Shown piece after piece: positions 38,806-47,023 of a stretch of 64,000 nucleotides of DNA. Positions within the stretch are counted from its first letter, which is position 1; every line of letters begins with the position of its first letter. The notes under the pieces are model-generated. The model searched no databases and was not told the origin of the DNA. It was given only the letters and a program-made list of their open reading frames with translations. The position numbers and the translations under genes are program-made. Location of the stretch: positions 116,345 through 180,344 of the forward strand of contig NZ_JNFG01000013.1 of NCBI RefSeq assembly GCF_000729995.1, in the 5' to 3' direction. This DNA is from Caballeronia sordidicola. GTDB taxonomy: Bacteria > Pseudomonadota > Gammaproteobacteria > Burkholderiales > Burkholderiaceae.

Positions 38806-38837
38806 CGGGCTTTTTCGAGCTATTCCGCAGAGAACTG

Positions 38838-38853
38838 TTTTCATTCTCATTCC
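38838..38853. promoter_or_regulatory. Possible Fur-like site before bfr
   Basis: On the minus strand this reads GGAATGAGAATGAAAA, two direct GAATGA hexamers resembling NATWAT Fur units. It lies about 120 bp before the bacterioferritin start. The match is weak. Confidence 0.25.
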
Positions 38854-38970
38854 GCTGCGTGGAAATACGAAATCTCCGCTAAATAGCGGGGAAAACACCA
38901 TTTTTCATCTTGGCTTTTTAAACTTGAGCGGTTATGTTTGAAAGCTGAAACGCCCACACAAGGAAATAAC

Positions 38971-39447
38971 ATGCAAGGCGATATCAAAGCCCTCGAATAC
39001 CTCAATCAGCAGCTGAAGAACGAGCTGACTGCGATCAACCAGTACTTCCTGCATGCACGCATGTACAAGCACTGGGGCCTGGAAAAGCTCGGCAAGCATG
39101 AATACGACGAATCGATCGGCGAGATGAAGCATGCCGACTGGCTGATCCAGCGTATTTTCATGCTCGACGGCCTGCCGAACCTGCAGGACCTGCACAAGTT
39201 GCTGATTGGTGAAGAGACCGAAGAAATCCTGAAGTGCGACTTGAAGCTCGAACAGATTTCGCAGAGCACATGCAAGGAAGCCATCGCGTATTGCGAATCG
39301 GTTCGCGATTTCATCTCGCGTGAAATCTTCGTGAAGATTCTCGACGATACGGAAGAACACATCGACTGGCTGGAAACGCAGATCGATCTGGTGGCGAAGG
39401 TCGGCATCCAGAACTATCAGCAAACCATGATGGGCGAGAGCGAGTAA
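38971..39447 (+). CDS. bfr: Bacterioferritin
   Basis: A 158-aa four-helix ferritin that stores iron as a mineral in a 24-mer cage. Ferroxidase ligands are visible at E18 ([10 protein letters not shown]), E51 and H54 (GEMKHAD), and in EEHIDWLE; M52, the haem ligand, is in GEMKHAD. A ribosome binding site AAGGAAATAAC precedes the ATG. murI follows after 13 bp, and bfd, its ferredoxin partner, is next beyond murI. Confidence 0.96.
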   Translation: MQGDIKALEYLNQQLKNELTAINQYFLHARMYKHWGLEKLGKHEYDESIGEMKHADWLIQRIFMLDGLPNLQDLHKLLIGEETEEILKCDLKLEQISQSTCKEAIAYCESVRDFISREIFVKILDDTEEHIDWLETQIDLVAKVGIQNYQQTMMGESE

Positions 39448-39460
39448 ACTAGCGGCCACA

Positions 39461-40393
39461 ATGCCCTTCGACGCCCTTCGTTCAGCGGTTGACTCCGCTG
39501 TCAGTTCTGCTGTGAGTTCCTCTCCTGAGACGCTCGGTTCGAGCGCGCCTGTCGCTATCTTCGATTCGGGCCTTGGCGGTTTATCCGTGTTGCGTGCGGT
39601 GCGTGCTGCGTTGCCGAACGAACGGCTGATCTACGTTGCGGATTCGCTCTACGCGCCGTACGGTGAACGCGACGACGACTTTATCGCCGACCGGACGCTC
39701 GCGATCGGCGAATGGCTGGTGTCGCAGGGTGCGAAGACGCTGGTCGTTGCATGCAACACGGCGACCTCGCAGTCAATTGCTCAAGCGCGCGAGCGCTTGC
39801 CCATTCCCGTGATCGGCGTGGAACCGGGTATCAAGCCAGCAGCGCTCACGTCGCACACGCGCGTCGTGGGTGTCCTGGCAACGGCCGTCACGTTACGCAG
39901 CGCGCGCTTTCAGGCACTGGCCGAGCGCCATACCGGTGATTGCCACTTCATCCTGCAGCCGGGGCACGGTCTCGTGCAGGCGGTGGAACGCTGCGACACG
40001 AACTCGCCTGAACTCGTTACGCTGCTGCGAAGCTATGTGCAACCCATGCTCGATGCCAACGCCGACACGCTGGTGCTCGGCTGCACGCACTATCCTTTCC
40101 TCGATGAAGCCATCCGCTCCATTTCAGGCGACCGGCTCACGCTGATCGACACGAGTATCGCGATTGCGCGGCAACTCGAACGGCAACTGGATTCGTTTGG
40201 ACTGCGCGCAGCGCCGGCTCAGGCTCAAGGTCAGGATGAAGCTCAGGCAACAGAATTGCCGCTTTTTTACTCGACCAGCGACGGTCAGGCTCTACGGCAA
40301 CTCGCAGCGTCGCTGCTCGGACTGGATGTGACTGTCGAACGCGTCGTGATCCCTTCGCGGCGGACCCTGGCACTGGAATCCGATCCGGTCTAA
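39461..40393 (+). CDS. murI: Glutamate racemase
   Basis: A 310-aa cofactor-independent racemase supplying D-glutamate for peptidoglycan. Both catalytic cysteines are present: VVACNTATS (about C98) and LGCTHYPF (about C208), with the FDSGLGGLSVLR start motif. The first 30 residues are a low-complexity Ser/Ala/Val stretch (SAVDSAVSSAVSSS) beyond the usual N terminus, so translation may start inside. It sits between bfr and bfd, 13 bp after bfr. Confidence 0.94.
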   Translation: MPFDALRSAVDSAVSSAVSSSPETLGSSAPVAIFDSGLGGLSVLRAVRAALPNERLIYVADSLYAPYGERDDDFIADRTLAIGEWLVSQGAKTLVVACNTATSQSIAQARERLPIPVIGVEPGIKPAALTSHTRVVGVLATAVTLRSARFQALAERHTGDCHFILQPGHGLVQAVERCDTNSPELVTLLRSYVQPMLDANADTLVLGCTHYPFLDEAIRSISGDRLTLIDTSIAIARQLERQLDSFGLRAAPAQAQGQDEAQATELPLFYSTSDGQALRQLAASLLGLDVTVERVVIPSRRTLALESDPV

Positions 40394-40617
40394 GCCGGCG
40401 ACTCCAGACGGCTTTCAACGGTCCCGGCCGTGCCAGTCTCTCTCCCAAGCCATAAAACCCCCGCTTTTCGGCTGAAAAGCCCCTTCCCCGCACGCGGATT
40501 CAGTTTTTTACATAATCACGACGCCTTGTGCGACAAGCCTCTGCGTCCCGTCCCTTTTTCCCGCCTGCTGCGCACCGAAAAAAACCGTTCACCCCTATTG
40601 CCAACCTTCCAATAAGG

Positions 40618-40636
40618 AATGATAATAATTCGCATT
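40618..40636 (+). promoter_or_regulatory. Fur box before bfd
   Basis: AATGATAATAATTCGCATT, a 9-1-9 near-palindrome closely matching the Fur consensus, 23 bp before the bfd start. It predicts iron-repressed expression of bfd. Confidence 0.75.
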
Positions 40637-40659
40637 AACGTTAGCTATCGCGGTTAATC

Positions 40660-40899
40660 ATGATCGTCTGTGTGTGCAAGTCAGTGTCCGACAGAAAGAT
40701 TCGCGCCTCCATTGCGGATGGCGTTGCTACGTTCGACGAACTGCAATTCGAACTGGGTGTGGCCATGTGCTGCGGCAAGTGCGAAGAAACCGTGCGCGAC
40801 GTCATGTTGCAAAGCGGTTGCGCCTCGCATTGCACCATGCAGCACAGCGATCAGCATCAGGCGGTACCGCTGACGTTCTACGAACGCAAGGCCGCGTAA
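40660..40899 (+). CDS. bfd: Bacterioferritin-associated ferredoxin Bfd
   Basis: A 79-aa [2Fe-2S] protein that reduces the bacterioferritin core to release iron. Cluster ligands fit the Bfd pattern C4, C6, C38 and C41 (IVCVCKS...CCGKC). The tail ends in a His-rich stretch (HCTMQHSDQHQ). A Fur box lies immediately upstream, fitting iron mobilisation under starvation. Confidence 0.94.
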   Translation: MIVCVCKSVSDRKIRASIADGVATFDELQFELGVAMCCGKCEETVRDVMLQSGCASHCTMQHSDQHQAVPLTFYERKAA

Positions 40900-40952
40900 G
40901 CACGCTCCAGGTCAACGGGGATTTGCCTAGTGCAAATCACTGCTGTGTTGCT

Positions 40953-41029
40953 GCAATAACCACGCAATAACTGGGCATTAACCAGGCATTAACTTCGCAA
41001 TGACCGTGCAATGACTGCGCGACAACTCC
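40953..41029. repeat. Seven 11-bp direct repeats (iteron-like array)
   Basis: Seven consecutive 11-bp units with consensus GC(A)(A/T)T(A/G)ACnnn: units 1-2 GCAATAAC, 3-4 GCATTAAC, 5-6 GCAATGAC and 7 GCGACAAC, each followed by three variable bases. The first eight bases are conserved and vary in matched pairs, so the array looks like doubled duplications. The 11-bp step is close to one helical turn, so every unit faces the same side of DNA. It lies 53 bp after bfd and ends about 130 bp before the small membrane peptide gene. Confidence 0.9.
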
Positions 41030-41157
41030 GACGCGCGCTTTTCAAGCCGATCGTCACCCGTCGCCAGCCTTGCCAGGTGTAAAAACGCAGTCCCCGCTTC
41101 TCCGCCCGCAAGCCAAGTCACATCGAGCCAGCCCGCCAACCCCCGTCCAAGGAGGGA

Positions 41158-41223
41158 ATGATGGAATTGCTGATCGGTTTCGTGGCCACGCTGTTTATTT
41201 CTCTGCTCATCTTTCGAAAATGA
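41158..41223 (+). CDS. Small single-helix membrane peptide upstream of tonB, 21 aa
   Basis: An open frame of 21 codons, M-M-E-L-L-I-G-F-V-A then T-L-F-I-S-L-L-I-F-R-K, preceded by AAGGAGGGA at near-ideal spacing, the best ribosome binding site in the area. The peptide is a perfect membrane-helix candidate with a positively charged cytoplasmic end. It lies 72 bp before tonB on the same strand. Function unknown; TonB or ExbBD regulation, or a role as a leader for tonB translation, are possible. I cannot confirm a known family. Confidence 0.6.
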   Translation: MMELLIGFVATLFISLLIFRK

Positions 41224-41295
41224 AGTCCTCCAGTCTCGCATGCTGCATGGGCTTTCGCTGTTCGTACGGCGTCGCCGCCGTACAACCACGCTGAT

Positions 41296-42072
41296 ATGCC
41301 GTCTCCCCTGATCTCGCCCGGCAATTCGGCTGCGGCGCTTAACGCACACACCTCCCGTTCGATCGAATCCTCAGGCCTCAATCCACGCGTGATTGCCGCG
41401 AGTGTCGCCGTGCTGGCGATTCACGTGGGCCTGCTGGCCGTCGTGCTCACCCTGCGTAACGAGCCGCCGCTGCGCCCGATCGAATCGAAGACCATCACCG
41501 CCGAACTGATCAGTCCCGCGCCGCCGCAGCCGTTGGCAGCGCCTGTGGCGATTCAGTCGACGCCGGCTCCAACGCCGCCGAAACCGGTTCCACCGAAGCC
41601 GGTACCAAAGCCCAAGCCGGTTGTTCAGCCACACGTCAAGGCCGCACCGACACCGTTGCCGGAAACCACGGCGCCCTCGCCTGTCGCTGCAGCCGCGCCT
41701 GAGCCCGCTCCCGCTCCGCCTACGCCGCCGGTTGCGGCAGCGCCGGCCGCCGCGGCGCCGGCTATCGGGCGTCCGACCATGGAACTCAATGCGCCGAAGG
41801 ACGTCGCGCATCTCGAGTGCAACATCGCGATGCCGGAGTACCCGGCGGTCTCCAGGCGTCGCGGGGAATCGGGGACGGCGCTGGTGAAGTTCGTCGTCGG
41901 GCTGACGGGGAAGATCGAGAACATCGAACTGAAGAAGAGCAGCGGGTCGTCGCGACTGGATGACGCCGCGCTCGATGCCATGCGCTCGAGTGCATGCAAG
42001 CCCTATAAGGAAAACGGCGTGGCGATCCGCGCTGCGTATTCCCAGCCGTTCGTATTCGGATTGAACGACTAG
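41296..42072 (+). CDS. tonB: Energy transducer TonB
   Basis: A 258-aa TonB-family protein: short cytoplasmic part, one membrane helix at about 31-53 (VIAASVAVLAIHVGLLAVVLTL), a long Pro-rich periplasmic spacer with KPVPPKPVPKPKPV, and a C-terminal TonB domain (YPAVSRRRGESGTALVKFVV, then DDAALDAMRSSACKPY). It passes proton-motive energy from ExbBD to outer-membrane receptors for iron chelates and haem. It heads tonB-exbB-exbD. Confidence 0.93.
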   Translation: MPSPLISPGNSAAALNAHTSRSIESSGLNPRVIAASVAVLAIHVGLLAVVLTLRNEPPLRPIESKTITAELISPAPPQPLAAPVAIQSTPAPTPPKPVPPKPVPKPKPVVQPHVKAAPTPLPETTAPSPVAAAAPEPAPAPPTPPVAAAPAAAAPAIGRPTMELNAPKDVAHLECNIAMPEYPAVSRRRGESGTALVKFVVGLTGKIENIELKKSSGSSRLDDAALDAMRSSACKPYKENGVAIRAAYSQPFVFGLND

Positions 42073-42152
42073 CGCCACCGTCGGGACCAAGCCAGCGAAC
42101 GCTGAACAACAAAAAGATTCGACCTAATTTCTAGATATCTACAGGAACTGCA

Positions 42153-42941
42153 ATGCAAAACTACGGCTTGGCGCATGTCTGGGCGCAAGGGGATTTCGTC
42201 ACGCGGGGCATCGCGCTCGCGCTGGCGATCATGTCGATCCTGTCGTGGACAGTGATTCTGGTGAAGGGCCTGAACGTGGTGCGCCTGAAGCGCCTCACGA
42301 AGAACGCGGAGCTAGCTTTCTGGCATTCAGACGATTTCGCCGACGGCATCAGGAAGCTGAGCAATCAATCCTCGAACGCGCAGGACAATCCGTTCCTCGC
42401 ACTCGCCCTCTCCGGGCAGGATGCAGCCGATCACCATCATCAGACGCAACCGCATCTGCACGACCGCATGGACGTGTCGGACTGGATTACGCGCTGCCTG
42501 AAGGACACCATGGATGAAGGCGTCGGACGCATGCAGGCGGGGCTCGCCGTACTCGCATCGATCGGCAGCACGGCGCCGTTCGTCGGTCTGTTCGGCACGG
42601 TGTGGGGCATTTATCACGCGCTGCTGACCATCGGCGCGACCGGTCAGACGTCCATCGATCAAGTCGCGGGACCGGTCGGCGAGTCGCTGATCATGACGGC
42701 GTTCGGCCTGTTCGTCGCCATTCCGGCGGTGCTCGGCTACAACGCGCTGACGCGCGGGAACAAGACCATTGTCACGAAGCTGAACCGCTTCGCGCACGGC
42801 CTGCACGCGTTCTTCGTGACGGGCACCAAGCTCGCGTCCAGCAAGCGTGGCGACGGCCTGCGCCTGGCCACGCAAACCGCGCCGGGCGCCGCTGCGGGGT
42901 CTACGTCCGGCTCCAAGCAGCCTGCATCGCATGTGAGCTAA
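42153..42941 (+). CDS. exbB: Biopolymer transport protein ExbB (MotA/TolQ/ExbB channel)
   Basis: A 262-aa three-helix membrane protein with the conserved LASIGSTAPFVGLFGTVWGI segment and GPVGESLIMTAFGLFVAIPAV. It forms the pentameric proton channel with ExbD. The C-terminal tail is a flexible Ser/Gly/Ala stretch. exbD follows after 12 bp. Confidence 0.95.
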   Translation: MQNYGLAHVWAQGDFVTRGIALALAIMSILSWTVILVKGLNVVRLKRLTKNAELAFWHSDDFADGIRKLSNQSSNAQDNPFLALALSGQDAADHHHQTQPHLHDRMDVSDWITRCLKDTMDEGVGRMQAGLAVLASIGSTAPFVGLFGTVWGIYHALLTIGATGQTSIDQVAGPVGESLIMTAFGLFVAIPAVLGYNALTRGNKTIVTKLNRFAHGLHAFFVTGTKLASSKRGDGLRLATQTAPGAAAGSTSGSKQPASHVS

Positions 42942-42953
42942 GGGGACGTCGCC

Positions 42954-43379
42954 ATGGCCATGAGCCCTTTCTCCAGTGACGAGGACGACGGCATGATGAG
43001 CGAGATCAACATGACGCCGCTCGTCGACGTCATGTTGGTTCTCCTGATCATCTTTCTCGTCACGATTCCCGCCATCAACCATGCGGTGAAAATCGACTTG
43101 CCGAAAGCGAGCAGCCAGCCGCAGGACACGAAACCCGCGCATGTGGACGTTGCTGTCGAAGCGGACGGCACGGTGTTGTGGAACGACCAGAAGGTCGACG
43201 ACGCCGCGCTGCAATTGCGCATAGCCGATGCGTCAAAGCAGACGCCGCAGCCGGAATTGCGCTTGCGTGCGGACCGCAAGGTGCCGTATGAGCGTGTCGC
43301 CGATGTGATGTCGGCCGCGCAAGGCGGCGGGTTATCGAAGATCGGCTTTGTCACCGAGCCGAAGGCGGGCGGCAAGTAG
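42954..43379 (+). CDS. exbD: Biopolymer transport protein ExbD
   Basis: A 141-aa protein with the conserved MSEINMTPLVDVMLVLLIIF helix, whose Asp (in LVDVML) carries protons, and a periplasmic domain ending in a strong terminator 56 bp later. It completes the TonB motor. Confidence 0.95.
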   Translation: MAMSPFSSDEDDGMMSEINMTPLVDVMLVLLIIFLVTIPAINHAVKIDLPKASSQPQDTKPAHVDVAVEADGTVLWNDQKVDDAALQLRIADASKQTPQPELRLRADRKVPYERVADVMSAAQGGGLSKIGFVTEPKAGGK

Positions 43380-43434
43380 CGCGGCACGGTTTGCGCGCTT
43401 ACGTCGTTTCGAAGCCCTTCGGGGACCCCAAAGT

Positions 43435-43470
43435 AAAAGGCCTTCATCGCAGTGATGAAGGCCTTTTTTT
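43435..43470 (+). terminator. Terminator of tonB-exbB-exbD
   Basis: A 14-bp perfect stem (AAAAGGCCTTCATC / complement), 5-nt loop and seven Ts. Confidence 0.93.
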
Positions 43471-43500
43471 GTGTGCGCGCCGGCACATTCGGGCTAGCGA

Positions 43501-43620
43501 TTACTTTGGCGTCGAGACATTCGAATCCGCGGTATCACCACATGCGACAGCCGTGCTCGACACGGACAGCGCTATCAGCCCTATCAGGCCTACTATAAAA
43601 GTGGCCGTGAGTTTTCGCAT
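43501..43620 (-). CDS. Small secreted peptide, 39 aa
   Basis: The frame starts at ATG 43620 with AAGGAG 7 bases upstream. It reads M-R-K-L-T-A then a 14-residue hydrophobic core and S-S-T-A-V-A, a good signal peptide with an A-V-A cleavage site, leaving C-G-D-T-A-D-S-N-V-S-T-P-K. The Cys right after the site might instead be lipid-modified, though the lipobox is poor. It lies in the gap between the exbD terminator and the LysR gene, opposite exbD. I recognise no family. Confidence 0.55.
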   Translation of the reverse strand: MRKLTATFIVGLIGLIALSVSSTAVACGDTADSNVSTPK

Positions 43621-43749
43621 AAGCAGCTCCTTAGCGAAGAGATTTCAATATAGCGCCCGGGCACAACTCGTTCAAGCGGGCGGCGATTGAATCTGACCAT
43701 CGCAAGCGCACGCTTCAATGTCAGAAACTTAAGGCGGCGCCGCGATTAG

Positions 43750-44712
43750 TCACACTGTTTCGCGAGCGGGCTCCACAGGGAGAGGACATTCTCCCGGGAA
43801 GCGATTGCCGTCATTGATCGACTCGACAAGAAAATCGACGAAAGCGCGAATGGCCGGCACCATGCCCTGCCGGGATAAAAACACCGCGTAGAGCTGCGGC
43901 GTAGGAAAAGTCCAGCCGGGCATCACCGGCGACATCTGGCCGGTACGCAGCGCAGCGCCGTACATCATGTCCGGCAATGCCGCGATACCCACGCCACGCA
44001 ACACCGCTTCACGGATCATGCCGAGGTCTGCGGTCACAAGGCGCGGTTCGTGCTCGAACTCGTGACGCGTGCCGTCGGGCGCGATCAGGCGGAACACGTG
44101 ACGTCCGTCGGTTGCAGGAACATCAATGGTATCGAACTGGGCCAGCTCCGACGGCGTGAGCGGCGGCGCGTTCGGCTTAAGCAGCGAGGGCGCGGCCACC
44201 AGCATCTGTTCTGCCCGCCACAGTGGACGCGCAACGATGGTCGAGTTGACGGGTGGTTCCGAGCGCACGCGCAACGCAACGTCGATTGGGTCTTCGAACA
44301 AATCGATCACGCGATTCGTCACGCTCAAGATGACGCGAACTTCGGGGTATCGATGCAGGAAATCGGGCATCACCTCTGACAAGAACGTCTGCGCGATCGT
44401 CACCGGCACGCTGACCCGGACACTGCCGCGCGGCGAATCCCGCAGGCTATGCACGATATCGACCGCGGCCTGGGCTTCTGCGAGCATCGCCTTGCAATGC
44501 TGGTAGAAGAGTTGCCCCGCCTCCGTGAGTGCGAGTTTTCGCGTGGAGCGCTGCATCAAGCGCACGCCGAGCGACGTCTCGAGCTCGGACACGCGCCGCG
44601 ACAAACGCGACTTGGAAATACCCAGCACCCGCTCCGCCGCCGAGAAACCGCCATGCTCGACAACGTACGAAAAATACATCAGATCATTGAGGTCATGCGA
44701 ATCAGGTTTCAT
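43750..44712 (-). CDS. LysR-family transcriptional regulator
   Basis: A 320-aa regulator with an N-terminal winged helix (DLMYFSYVVEHGGFSAAERVLGISKSRLSRRV, about 10-41) and a periplasmic-binding-protein-like effector domain. It is divergent from a pirin gene with a possible LysR operator between, the usual arrangement where the regulator activates pirin. The effector is unknown. Confidence 0.9.
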   Translation of the reverse strand: MKPDSHDLNDLMYFSYVVEHGGFSAAERVLGISKSRLSRRVSELETSLGVRLMQRSTRKLALTEAGQLFYQHCKAMLAEAQAAVDIVHSLRDSPRGSVRVSVPVTIAQTFLSEVMPDFLHRYPEVRVILSVTNRVIDLFEDPIDVALRVRSEPPVNSTIVARPLWRAEQMLVAAPSLLKPNAPPLTPSELAQFDTIDVPATDGRHVFRLIAPDGTRHEFEHEPRLVTADLGMIREAVLRGVGIAALPDMMYGAALRTGQMSPVMPGWTFPTPQLYAVFLSRQGMVPAIRAFVDFLVESINDGNRFPGECPLPVEPARETV

Positions 44713-44817
44713 GCGGTCAGGTTTTTCGTTGGGGTTTTCGTTGGGTGTTCGTCGTTCTACAGGCGGGACAATCCATTGCGGTTTAACGGCTTTTTCCGCG
44801 AAATACGGTCCATATAA

Positions 44818-44844
44818 TAGCGCTATGTTTTAAATTTGGCGCTA
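44818..44844. promoter_or_regulatory. Candidate LysR operator between lysR and pirin gene
   Basis: TAGCGC and GCGCTA in inverted repeat, separated by 15 bp, with a TATAAT just to the left at 44814-44819 and 52 bp before the pirin start. It fits a LysR-type recognition site; I cannot name the regulator's motif. Confidence 0.35.
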
Positions 44845-44895
44845 ATGCCTCATCCGTTGCATCGGCCACGCTGGCCCTACCCAAGCGAGGACAAA

Positions 44896-45768
44896 ATGGA
44901 AAGCACACGCAGTATCGAACGCACGATTGCCGCGCTCCGCACGGTGGAGGGTGGTGGTTTCGTCGTACATCGCCCGTTCCCGACGCGGCTCTTGATGGAT
45001 TTCGACCCGTTCCTGCTCCTCGATGAAATGGGCCCCGTCGACTACGCGCCCGGCGAGGCGAAAGGCGCGCCCGATCATCCGCATCGCGGCTTTGAAACCG
45101 TGACGTACGCTCTCGAAGGCCAGTTCGGCCACAAGGATTCGGCGGGCCATTCCGGCACCTTGCGTCAGGGCGACGTGCAATGGATGACGGCCGGCGCAGG
45201 CGTGGTTCACAGCGAAATGCCCGACCCCGAATTCACGCGCACCGGGGGCCGCGTGCATGGCTTGCAGCTGTGGGTGAACTTGCCCAAGCGCGACAAGATG
45301 ATCCCGCCGCATTATCAGGAAATCGCGTCCGAACAGATTCCGGTCGCGACCAGCGACGACGGCCGCGTGCGCGTGAAGGTCATCGCGGGTGAAGCGCTGG
45401 GCGTCAAGGCAGCGATCGAAACGCGTACGCCTATTCTTTACCAGCATTTTTCGCTGCAACCGGGCGCGTCGATCGTGCATCCGGTGCCGCGGGACTTTCG
45501 TGTGTTCGGCTACGCGTTGTCGGGCAACGGTTTGTACGGCGAGGCGAAGCAAGCCGTGCGGGCGCAGCAGATGATCGTGTTCGCGGACGATGGCGATACG
45601 GTCACGTTCGCCGCAGGCGAAGAGCCGCTCGAATTGCTGTTGATTGGTGGCGTGCCGTTAAAGGAACCCGTGGTCCGATACGGCCCGTTCGTGATGAACA
45701 CGGAGGAAGAGATCCGCCAGGCGGTAGTTGATTACCAGGAAGGACGTATGGGCACGATCAGCCACTAG
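44896..45768 (+). CDS. Pirin-family protein
   Basis: A 290-aa bicupin. Metal ligands of the N-terminal cupin are present: HPHRG (H61, H63) and VVHSE (H105, E107). Bacterial pirins act as quercetinases or as regulators of metabolic enzymes; the exact role here is unknown. A GCGAGGACAAA site supports the ATG at 44896. A long hairpin terminator follows. Confidence 0.9.
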   Translation: MESTRSIERTIAALRTVEGGGFVVHRPFPTRLLMDFDPFLLLDEMGPVDYAPGEAKGAPDHPHRGFETVTYALEGQFGHKDSAGHSGTLRQGDVQWMTAGAGVVHSEMPDPEFTRTGGRVHGLQLWVNLPKRDKMIPPHYQEIASEQIPVATSDDGRVRVKVIAGEALGVKAAIETRTPILYQHFSLQPGASIVHPVPRDFRVFGYALSGNGLYGEAKQAVRAQQMIVFADDGDTVTFAAGEEPLELLLIGGVPLKEPVVRYGPFVMNTEEEIRQAVVDYQEGRMGTISH

Positions 45769-45811
45769 GCGGCCTCGCCGCCGTCGAGCGGTCAGACCGT
45801 GCTTGTTTCAC

Positions 45812-45869
45812 CGGCGCGGCACGAATGACACTATTTGCGTCACAATAGTCATTCGTGCCGCGCCGTTTT
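45812..45869 (+). terminator. Long hairpin between pirin and OsmC genes
   Basis: An 18-bp perfect stem (CGGCGCGGCACGAATGAC and complement), extended inward by TATT/AATA past a two-base bulge, followed by TTTT on the plus strand. It is unusually long for a terminator. Confidence 0.8.
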
Positions 45870-45924
45870 ATCGTCTGCTTTTATTGCCCGCACCGTCTGT
45901 CCAACACTCACTCCGGAGTACCGC

Positions 45925-46335
45925 ATGGCCGAAAAATTTGTGACGCCGCCTGTCAGCGCCCGTATCGGCGCGACAGATTTTCAGGTTTCGCTGAGCGACG
46001 GCCAGCATGACTGGATCGCCGACGAACCGTCATCACATGGTGGCGCAGATACCGGCCCCACTCCCCACAGCCTGTTGCTGTCGAGTCTGGGCGCGTGTAC
46101 GTCGATCACGCTGAAGATGTATGCGAAGCACAAGGCATGGCCGCTTGAAGCGGTGCACGTGACGCTCACCATGGACATCACGCCCGAAGGCACGGTGATC
46201 GATCGCCAGATCCTTCTGACTGGCGAACTCGATGAAACCCAGCGGGAACGGCTCTTGCAAATTGCAAATGCGTGCCCCGTGCACAAGATTCTCAGCGGCA
46301 CGATCATGATTCAATCGGGCCTTATGGCTGCATAA
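45925..46335 (+). CDS. OsmC/Ohr-family peroxiredoxin
   Basis: A 136-aa protein with the two redox cysteines: GACTSIT (about C58) and NACPVHK (about C117). OsmC proteins reduce organic hydroperoxides; this shorter version belongs to the YhfA-like branch. Start at ATG 45925 with CCGGAGT. Confidence 0.88.
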   Translation: MAEKFVTPPVSARIGATDFQVSLSDGQHDWIADEPSSHGGADTGPTPHSLLLSSLGACTSITLKMYAKHKAWPLEAVHVTLTMDITPEGTVIDRQILLTGELDETQRERLLQIANACPVHKILSGTIMIQSGLMAA

Positions 46336-46390
46336 GCGGCGGCATAAGCGGCTTGCCGGCCAATCGAACAAACCCAAGGAAACTGTCGTT

Positions 46391-46882
46391 TTGAATTTCG
46401 AACACCTCATCCAGATCAACGACCCGCTCAATCCATTCGTGGAATCGATGACCCGCGAACAGGTCTGGCAAGGACTCGTGCTGCGCGTGGAACAGCCGCA
46501 ATTATTCGTGATCGGCCTGGATCGCTGCGTGATCCTGTCGCGTGTTGGCGACGTGCTCGAACGCGAACTGCACTACGGTCAGGCCATCGTGCGTGACCGC
46601 GTGACGCTGATCCCCGAAGCCAGTGTCCGCTATGACATCCTGCCGACGGCCGATTACGTGGGCGGCTCACTGACCATGGCCATCGAACAACCGGACGAGC
46701 TTCAGTTGTTCCTGCGTTTTACTTACGCCACCACGCTGCCTGTGGCCGATGATCCACAGGCAAGCGCCGACGCGCTTCAGACGCAGGAGATCGTGAAGTC
46801 GGCATACCGGGAAGCGGATATCGACACCGTCCGGCTGATCCGGCAATTCGCTCACGGCAATCTCGAAGGCCCGCTGCACTAA
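46391..46882 (+). CDS. AtaL-like protein (DUF1857, START-like fold)
   Basis: A 163-aa protein matching AtaL/DUF1857 proteins of the polyketide-cyclase/START superfamily: FEHLIQINDPLNPFVESMTREQVWQGL at the N terminus. Ligand and function unknown. The start is TTG at 46391, following the OsmC gene by 55 bp; the two may be cotranscribed. Confidence 0.78.
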   Translation: MNFEHLIQINDPLNPFVESMTREQVWQGLVLRVEQPQLFVIGLDRCVILSRVGDVLERELHYGQAIVRDRVTLIPEASVRYDILPTADYVGGSLTMAIEQPDELQLFLRFTYATTLPVADDPQASADALQTQEIVKSAYREADIDTVRLIRQFAHGNLEGPLH

Positions 46883-46969
46883 GGCAGCGCCACGTTTCGA
46901 TTGATTCGGCTAGCGGACAGTCAATGACTATCGAAACGTGTGATCGATGAATACTTCGTTGTTGTAAAT

Positions 46970-46988
46970 GGGAATGGTTATCATTAAG
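46970..46988 (+). promoter_or_regulatory. Fur box before hemP
   Basis: GGGAATGGTTATCATTAAG matches the 19-bp Fur consensus at 13 positions and lies 35 bp before the hemP start. Confidence 0.6.
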
Positions 46989-47023
46989 ATTACTCCATCG
47001 ACTCAACGAACGGACTCTTCGAC

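Noticed and set aside
40394..40617. GCTTTTC-GGCT-GAAAAGC hairpin as murI terminator
   Set aside because: Only a 7-bp stem and no T-run on the plus strand.
40953..41029. CRISPR-like array
   Set aside because: Units are 11 bp with 3-bp variable parts; no repeat-spacer structure and no cas genes in the window.
41070..41294. 74-codon plus frame before tonB
   Set aside because: No domain; the shorter frame at 41158 has the only strong ribosome binding site and a coherent membrane helix.
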